11,357 nt of DNA from 40CM-2-70-7 sp035279865 (GTDB lineage: Bacteria; Gemmatimonadota; Gemmatimonadetes; Gemmatimonadales; GWC2-71-9), in assembly GCA_035279865.1 (NCBI GenBank), contig DATEGY010000311.1, forward strand, positions 1 through 11,357, in the 5' to 3' direction. Below the pieces are notes generated by a model, which had not been told where the DNA came from, did not search any database, and saw only the letters and a list, made by a program, of their open reading frames with translations. The position numbers and the translations under genes are program-made. This document shows, one piece after another, positions 7,913 through 11,357 of this stretch (the stretch's first letter is position 1; each line of letters opens with the position of its first letter).

Positions 7913-8583
7913 CAAACGCTCCGGTCGGTCCAGTCGGTGATGGTGGTGACCAGCTCCTGAAATACGGCGGCTTCGGTGCTCTGCTTCCTGGGGACCTTGA
8001 ACGAGTGGTCCCCGCCCTCGATCGCATGCAAAGTAGCCCGTGGCGTCAACCGCGCGACAACCTCGCGCAAGAGATCCGCCTGCGCGAACTCGTCCCGCGT
8101 GCCCTGCAGAAACAACATCGGAATCTTCACCAGATCGAGATGCTCCGCCCGCGTGATCCCCGGATTGCCTGGCGGATGCAGAGGGAAGCCCAGAAACACG
8201 AGCCCCGAGACGCCCGCGAGCGGCGCACGGGACTGTGCCGTCGAGGTCATGCGCCCGCCGAAGGATTTCCCTCCGGCCACGAGCGGCGTCCCGGGCGCTT
8301 CGCTGCGGGCGCGCGCCACCGCCGCCTTGACCGTTGCAACACAGCGGTCCGGCGAATCTGTGCGCCCGCTGCCGCGCTCCATGTAGGGGAACTGGTACCG
8401 AAGCGTCCCCACACCGGCGGTGGCGAGGGCCCGTGACATGTTTTCGAGAAATGGATGCCGCATGCCGGCACCGGCACCGTGGGCGAGCACGTACAGCGAC
8501 CGGGCGTTCGAGGGGAGGTCCAGCAGTCCGGACACCTCCAGCGAGAGTTCCGGGACGGCGACCGACAGCGCGGTCGCGCTCAC
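7912..8583 (-). CDS. Alpha/beta hydrolase, KANL3/Tex30-like
   Basis: The protein has 223 residues from GTG 8583. The frame stays open upstream inside ligD, but homology begins only here (VSATALSVAVPEL), and GTG overlaps the ligD TGA by four bases (GTGA), a classic coupled start. Seen: VLAHGAGAG (residues 32-40, oxyanion side), nucleophile elbow GGKSFGG with S107, acid D164 (GTRDEF) and H193 (GGDHSF). The triad is therefore complete. The pattern fits the KANL3/Tex30-like group of small cytoplasmic alpha/beta hydrolases, whose bacterial substrates are largely unknown. No signal peptide is seen. It sits between ligD and the EVE gene with overlaps on both sides, so the three are expected on one mRNA. 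An esterase or thioesterase activity is likely; a link to DNA repair is an inference from position only. Confidence 0.88.
   Translation of the reverse strand: MSATALSVAVPELSLEVSGLLDLPSNARSLYVLAHGAGAGMRHPFLENMSRALATAGVGTLRYQFPYMERGSGRTDSPDRCVATVKAAVARARSEAPGTPLVAGGKSFGGRMTSTAQSRAPLAGVSGLVFLGFPLHPPGNPGITRAEHLDLVKIPMLFLQGTRDEFAQADLLREVVARLTPRATLHAIEGGDHSFKVPRKQSTEAAVFQELVTTITDWTDRSV
7919..7922 (-). promoter_or_regulatory. Ribosome binding site of the EVE gene
   Basis: GGAG on the minus strand lies inside the 3' end of the hydrolase gene, six bases before ATG 7912. It supports that start over the TTG at 7915. Confidence 0.6.
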
Positions 8584-11129
8584 ACCCGTGCCTGCAGCAG
8601 ACCGAGGGCGTTGACGAGGTCGGGGCGCTCGTCGAGCACCGGAATCACGGGATCGCCTTTGAGCTTTTTCATGCGGGCCGGGGCGTTCTTGATCGTGAAC
8701 TGTCCGATCTCGAGCGACGGCGTGACCTCCGTCCATTTCAGGGGCATCGATACGGGCGCACCGGGCAGGGGCCTGATCGAGAAGGGCGCCACCAGCAGAC
8801 GGCCGTGGCCGTTCTGGCCGTAGTCCAGGTACACGCGGCCTCCCCGCTTCCCCACCACCCGCGTGATCGTCGCGATCTCCGGCAATTCGGCCGCCACCAC
8901 ACGCGCGAGCAGCCCTCCCAGCTGCCGGCACTGCTCATAGGTCACCTGGCGCCCCATCGGCACGAGCACGTGGAGCCCCGTGGAGCCGGAGGTCTTGATG
9001 TAGGCCGGCAGTCCGATGGCGTCACAGAGCTTTTTCGTCGCCTTCGCGACCTTAACCACATCCGTGAAGGGCGCTTCCTTCGGATCGAGATCGAGGATGC
9101 ACCAGTCCGGGCGCTCGAGGGTGGCGATCCGGCTGCCCCAGACGTGCAGCGGGATGGTGCCCAGGTTCGCGATATAGAGGAGGGAGTCGAGGTCGTCGCA
9201 GACGAAGTAGTCGATCTCCCGCTGCGTGTCCTCGCTCCACATGCGCTCGGTGCGGAGCCATTCAGGCGAAAATGGCGGCGCATCCTTCTGAAAGAAGGAC
9301 TTGCCCTTGATGCCGTCGGGGAACCGCGTCATCACCACCGGCCGGTCGGCGAGGTACGGGAGGAGCCAGGGCGCGATGGCCCGGTAGTATTCAATCAGGT
9401 CGCCCTTCGTGTAACCCTCGTCAGGCCAGAAGATTTTCTTGAGATTTGAAAAAACAACGTCGTGGGGTTGTGGGGTTGTGGGACTCACCGTTGAGGGCGG
9501 GGCCTCCTCACTTTTCGGAGAGTTCCACTCCCCCACCTCCCCACCACCCGTCTTCAAGACACACTCCTCCGGCTCCTTGTCGTCCCTCCATCTCAGGAAA
9601 ACCGGATGGCGCAACAGGGCCTCAGGAGTCCACTCCTTGAACCGCACCTCCGCCACGAGCTTGGGCTCGATCCAGGTCGTGTCCTTGCCGGTGGGGATCG
9701 GGCCCGAGACGGCGGGGGTGTCGCGCTTCAGGGACTCCAGTGCCTGGGCGACGTCTTTCAGCTCCTTGTCCGTGAATCCGGAGCCGGCACGGCCGACATA
9801 GACCAGCGCGCCATCCCGGTACGCACCCAGCTGGAGGGCGCCGAACCCGGCCCGTGAACCTTTCGCCTTCGTGAATCCCACCACGACGAAGTCGTCGGCT
9901 CGGTCGGCGCGGATCTTCAGCCACGCCGGGGACCGGCCCGCGCGATACGTCGAATCCGCGCGCTTGGCCATGATGCCCTCGAGTCCCAGCCGCTCGACCT
10001 GCCGGTAGAGCGCCTCCCCTTCTTTGACGAAATGCTCTGAGTACTTGAGCGCGCCGGTGGCCGGCAGGATTTTGCGGAGCAGCTCCTTGCGCTGCTCGAG
10101 CGGGAGCCCACGCGTGTCGTAGCCGTCGAAGGCGAGGAGGTCGAAGCAGAACAGCGTGGTGGGGTTCACCACGGCGGCGTGACGGATGTCGAAGGGCCGC
10201 GAGAGCTTCGCCCGGTTCTGCAGGCCGTTGAAGGTCGGGTGGCCCCGTCCGTCAAGCACCACCAGCTCGCCATCGAGGACCAGGCCCTCGAACGGCAACG
10301 CCGCGACGACCCGGGCGATCTCCGGGAAGACCGCCGAGAGGTCATGACCGTTCCGGCTCACCACCTTCGCGATGCCGTTCTCTTTTCCCACCCGCACGCG
10401 ATAGCCGTCGAGCTTCAGCTCGAACAGCCATCCTTCCTTCGTGAACGGCCCCTCACGCGTCTCGGCGAGCATCGGCTCGGCCGTGGTGGGCGTCACCACT
10501 CGGCGTGGCGCTTTGCGACGCGCCAGCTCGTCCCGGATGGGGCCCGCGCGATCGGCGCCGGCCTTCAGCTCCTCGACCGTAAGTCCGGAAAGCACGGAGT
10601 TCGGCGGGAAGTCCGTGCCGTTCTCGGAAACGTCTCCGTCGCGCTCCTTGATCAGGAGCCACTCCTTCTCGCCGCGCTTGATCTTCACGAGCGTCCACAG
10701 GCCTTTGAGCTTGTAGCCGTGGAGCTCGAAGAGCAGCTTCCCCTTCTCGAGCCCGATGAAGGGATCTTCGACCGGCACCCAGCGTCCGCGGTCCCAGACG
10801 ATGACCGCGCCGGCGCCGTAGTTCCCCTCCGGGATCAGTCCCTCGAAGTCGCCGTACTCGATCGGATGGTCTTCCACATGGACGGCGAGCCGTTTGTCGG
10901 CGGGATTCTTCGACGGACCTTTCGGAACGGCCCACGACGTCAGCACGCCCTTCATTTCCAGGCGCAGATCGAAATGGAGGTTTCGGGCCGCGTGCTGGTG
11001 GACCACGAACAGGCCGCCCGCCGACCCCGGCTGAACGGCCCGGGCCCCCGGCTCCGGCGTGCGGTCGAGGGAACGCTTGGCGCGGTAAGCGCTTAGCGGA
11101 TCGTCGGGGGGCTTCCGGTTTGCGGGCAT
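8580..11129 (-). CDS. ligD: Multifunctional DNA repair ligase LigD (PE-LIG-POL)
   Basis: The protein has 849 residues and is the end-processing and sealing enzyme of bacterial non-homologous end joining. The order is 3'-phosphoesterase, ATP-dependent ligase, primase-polymerase, as in Pseudomonas aeruginosa LigD and unlike the POL-first mycobacterial form. PE (about 38-165): H46, H52, D54, R56, H88 and Y92 align with the known active-site set. LIG (about 218-530): nucleotidyl Lys K239 in ELKLDGYR, then LDGELVV, GIMAKR and WLKIR. POL (about 562-845): catalytic D680 and D682 (LDLDP) and D769 (YLDYG). The LIG-POL linker (about 524-561) is Pro/Thr/Ser-rich and carries a DNA repeat. ATG 11129 is the start; a TTG at 11171 would run into ku. 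No ribosome binding site is seen. The gene is divergent from ku and coupled to the next gene by a GTGA overlap. Confidence 0.97.
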   Translation of the reverse strand: MPANRKPPDDPLSAYRAKRSLDRTPEPGARAVQPGSAGGLFVVHQHAARNLHFDLRLEMKGVLTSWAVPKGPSKNPADKRLAVHVEDHPIEYGDFEGLIPEGNYGAGAVIVWDRGRWVPVEDPFIGLEKGKLLFELHGYKLKGLWTLVKIKRGEKEWLLIKERDGDVSENGTDFPPNSVLSGLTVEELKAGADRAGPIRDELARRKAPRRVVTPTTAEPMLAETREGPFTKEGWLFELKLDGYRVRVGKENGIAKVVSRNGHDLSAVFPEIARVVAALPFEGLVLDGELVVLDGRGHPTFNGLQNRAKLSRPFDIRHAAVVNPTTLFCFDLLAFDGYDTRGLPLEQRKELLRKILPATGALKYSEHFVKEGEALYRQVERLGLEGIMAKRADSTYRAGRSPAWLKIRADRADDFVVVGFTKAKGSRAGFGALQLGAYRDGALVYVGRAGSGFTDKELKDVAQALESLKRDTPAVSGPIPTGKDTTWIEPKLVAEVRFKEWTPEALLRHPVFLRWRDDKEPEECVLKTGGGEVGEWNSPKSEEAPPSTVSPTTPQPHDVVFSNLKKIFWPDEGYTKGDLIEYYRAIAPWLLPYLADRPVVMTRFPDGIKGKSFFQKDAPPFSPEWLRTERMWSEDTQREIDYFVCDDLDSLLYIANLGTIPLHVWGSRIATLERPDWCILDLDPKEAPFTDVVKVAKATKKLCDAIGLPAYIKTSGSTGLHVLVPMGRQVTYEQCRQLGGLLARVVAAELPEIATITRVVGKRGGRVYLDYGQNGHGRLLVAPFSIRPLPGAPVSMPLKWTEVTPSLEIGQFTIKNAPARMKKLKGDPVIPVLDERPDLVNALGLLQARV
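9462..9482 (+). repeat. Octamer tandem repeat in the LigD linker
   Basis: The unit GTGGGGTT occurs twice (9462-9469, 9470-9477), followed by a partial third copy. On the coding strand it encodes part of SPTTPQPHDV between the LIG and POL domains. Eight is not a multiple of three, so gain or loss of one unit would shift the frame before POL. A run of six A (9449-9454) lies nearby. Confidence 0.8.
11086..11095. repeat. 10-base perfect palindrome inside ligD 5' region
   Basis: TAAGCGCTTA is its own reverse complement and shares the core AGCGCT with the larger palindrome over the ku start; the centres are 71 bases apart. It lies within ligD codons (SAYRAK). It may be an operator copy or chance. 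Confidence 0.4.
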
Positions 11130-11132
11130 CGG

Positions 11133-11137
11133 GGAGG
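11133..11137 (+). promoter_or_regulatory. Ribosome binding site upstream of ku
   Basis: GGAGG is a strong Shine-Dalgarno match. It is 18 bases from the ku ATG, too far for direct use, but only seven bases from ATG 11145 of a four-codon reading frame that ends on the ku start. Confidence 0.55.
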
Positions 11138-11144
11138 TCCAAGT

Positions 11145-11150
11145 ATGATA
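11145..11150 (-). promoter_or_regulatory. Possible -10 element for ligD
   Basis: TATCAT on the minus strand matches TATAAT at five of six positions. Transcription would start near 11138 and leave a leader of about nine bases before ATG 11129. This fits the lack of a ribosome binding site. The best upstream -35 candidate (TTGCAT, minus strand, 11166-11171) is weak and 15 bases away. Confidence 0.35.
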
Positions 11151-11159
11151 GCGCCATGA
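11145..11159 (+). CDS. Possible four-codon minicistron (MIAP) leading into ku
   Basis: ATG ATA GCG CCA TGA has a strong ribosome binding site at an ideal distance (GGAGG, seven-base spacer). Its stop overlaps the ku start in the form ATGA. The frame is too short for a working protein. If translated, it would deliver ribosomes to ku by termination and restart. It could also be chance; the evidence is spacing and overlap only. Confidence 0.4.
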   Translation: MIAP

Positions 11160-11168
11160 GCGCTCATG
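11155..11168. repeat. 14-base perfect palindrome over the ku start codon
   Basis: CATGAGCGCTCATG equals its own reverse complement and includes the ku ATG. As DNA it could be an operator. As RNA it could fold into a five-pair stem with a GCGC loop that hides the start codon. By chance such a palindrome is expected about once per 16 kb at even base composition, so its position matters more than its existence. Confidence 0.6.
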
Positions 11169-11357
11169 CAATCGGTTCCGCCAACGTGTCCTTCGGGCTC
11201 GTTTCCGTGCCGGTAAAGATGTTTTCGACCGGCGAGTCCTCCGCGGCCATCTCGTTCAACTGGCTGCACAAGAAAGACAGCGCGCGCTTGAAGCAGGAGT
11301 ATGTCTGCTCCAAGGACGGCGAAAAGGTCGAGAAGGACGACCGGATCAAGGGCTGGG
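11156..11357 (+). CDS. ku: Ku, DNA end-binding protein (5' part, cut by window end)
   Basis: Sixty-seven codons are present and the frame is open at the window edge. The protein opens with HAIGSANVSFGLVSVPVKMF, the typical N-terminal strand pattern of bacterial Ku, followed by FNWLHKKDSARLKQEYVC and DRIKGW. Bacterial Ku is a homodimer that rings DNA ends at double-strand breaks and recruits LigD, whose gene is divergent here with 26 bases between start codons. ATG 11156 is chosen because family homology starts there; the only nearby upstream in-frame alternative is a TTG at 11120 inside ligD. There is no ribosome binding site at a normal distance. A four-codon minicistron overlapping the start may supply ribosomes. 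The C-terminal part is outside the window. Confidence 0.95.
   Translation, partial: MSAHAIGSANVSFGLVSVPVKMFSTGESSAAISFNWLHKKDSARLKQEYVCSKDGEKVEKDDRIKGW

Noticed and set aside
7912..8931. Alpha/beta hydrolase extended to 339 residues
   Set aside because: The extra N-terminal part lies out of frame inside the LigD POL domain and is Arg/Gly-rich; the hydrolase fold begins at GTG 8583.
11130..11171. LigD start at TTG 11171
   Set aside because: It would overlap the ku start and add residues outside the family pattern; ATG 11129 gives a typical N-terminus.

Overview
The window is GC-rich and gene-dense bacterial DNA. It holds seven complete protein genes and the start of an eighth. The mix (a DUF5916 outer-membrane barrel, a secreted GH2 enzyme, a LytS/LytTR two-component pair, a three-domain LigD and Ku) and the composition suggest a soil-type bacterium such as Gemmatimonadota. 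Acidobacteriota or another GC-rich Gram-negative lineage cannot be excluded. The assignment is an inference, because no rRNA or other marker gene is present.

Layout. (1) Positions 28-2547, minus strand: a DUF5916 protein with a CBM9-like N-terminal domain and a probable outer-membrane barrel. (2) Positions 2655-5435, plus strand and divergent from the first gene: an exported protein that joins a GH2 glycosidase to an aldose 1-epimerase (mutarotase). Catalytic residues are present in both halves. (3) Positions 5439-7387, minus strand: a LytS-like histidine kinase followed by its LytTR response regulator. The regulator's stop codon faces that of the GH2 gene across three bases. (4) Positions 7505-11129, minus strand: a tightly coupled cluster of ligD (PE-LIG-POL order), an alpha/beta hydrolase and an EVE-domain protein, joined by 4-base and 1-base overlaps. 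(5) Position 11156 onward, plus strand: the start of ku, divergent from ligD, with only 26 bases between the two start codons.

Functional reading. Ku and LigD together form the bacterial non-homologous end-joining system. Ku binds DNA ends and LigD trims, fills and seals them. The hydrolase and the EVE protein, a family that reads modified bases, are translationally coupled to LigD and may be accessory to it. The GH2-mutarotase fusion would release a sugar and equilibrate its anomers in the periplasm. The divergent DUF5916 protein could serve outer-membrane passage, but that is only contextual.

Most notable for a second look: the GH2-mutarotase fusion; the LigD-hydrolase-EVE cluster; a four-codon minicistron with a good ribosome binding site that ends in an ATGA overlap on the ku start; a 14-base perfect palindrome covering that start; and an octamer tandem repeat in the LigD linker. 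No tRNA, rRNA, CRISPR array or mobile element was seen. No stretch above 300 bases lacks a gene.
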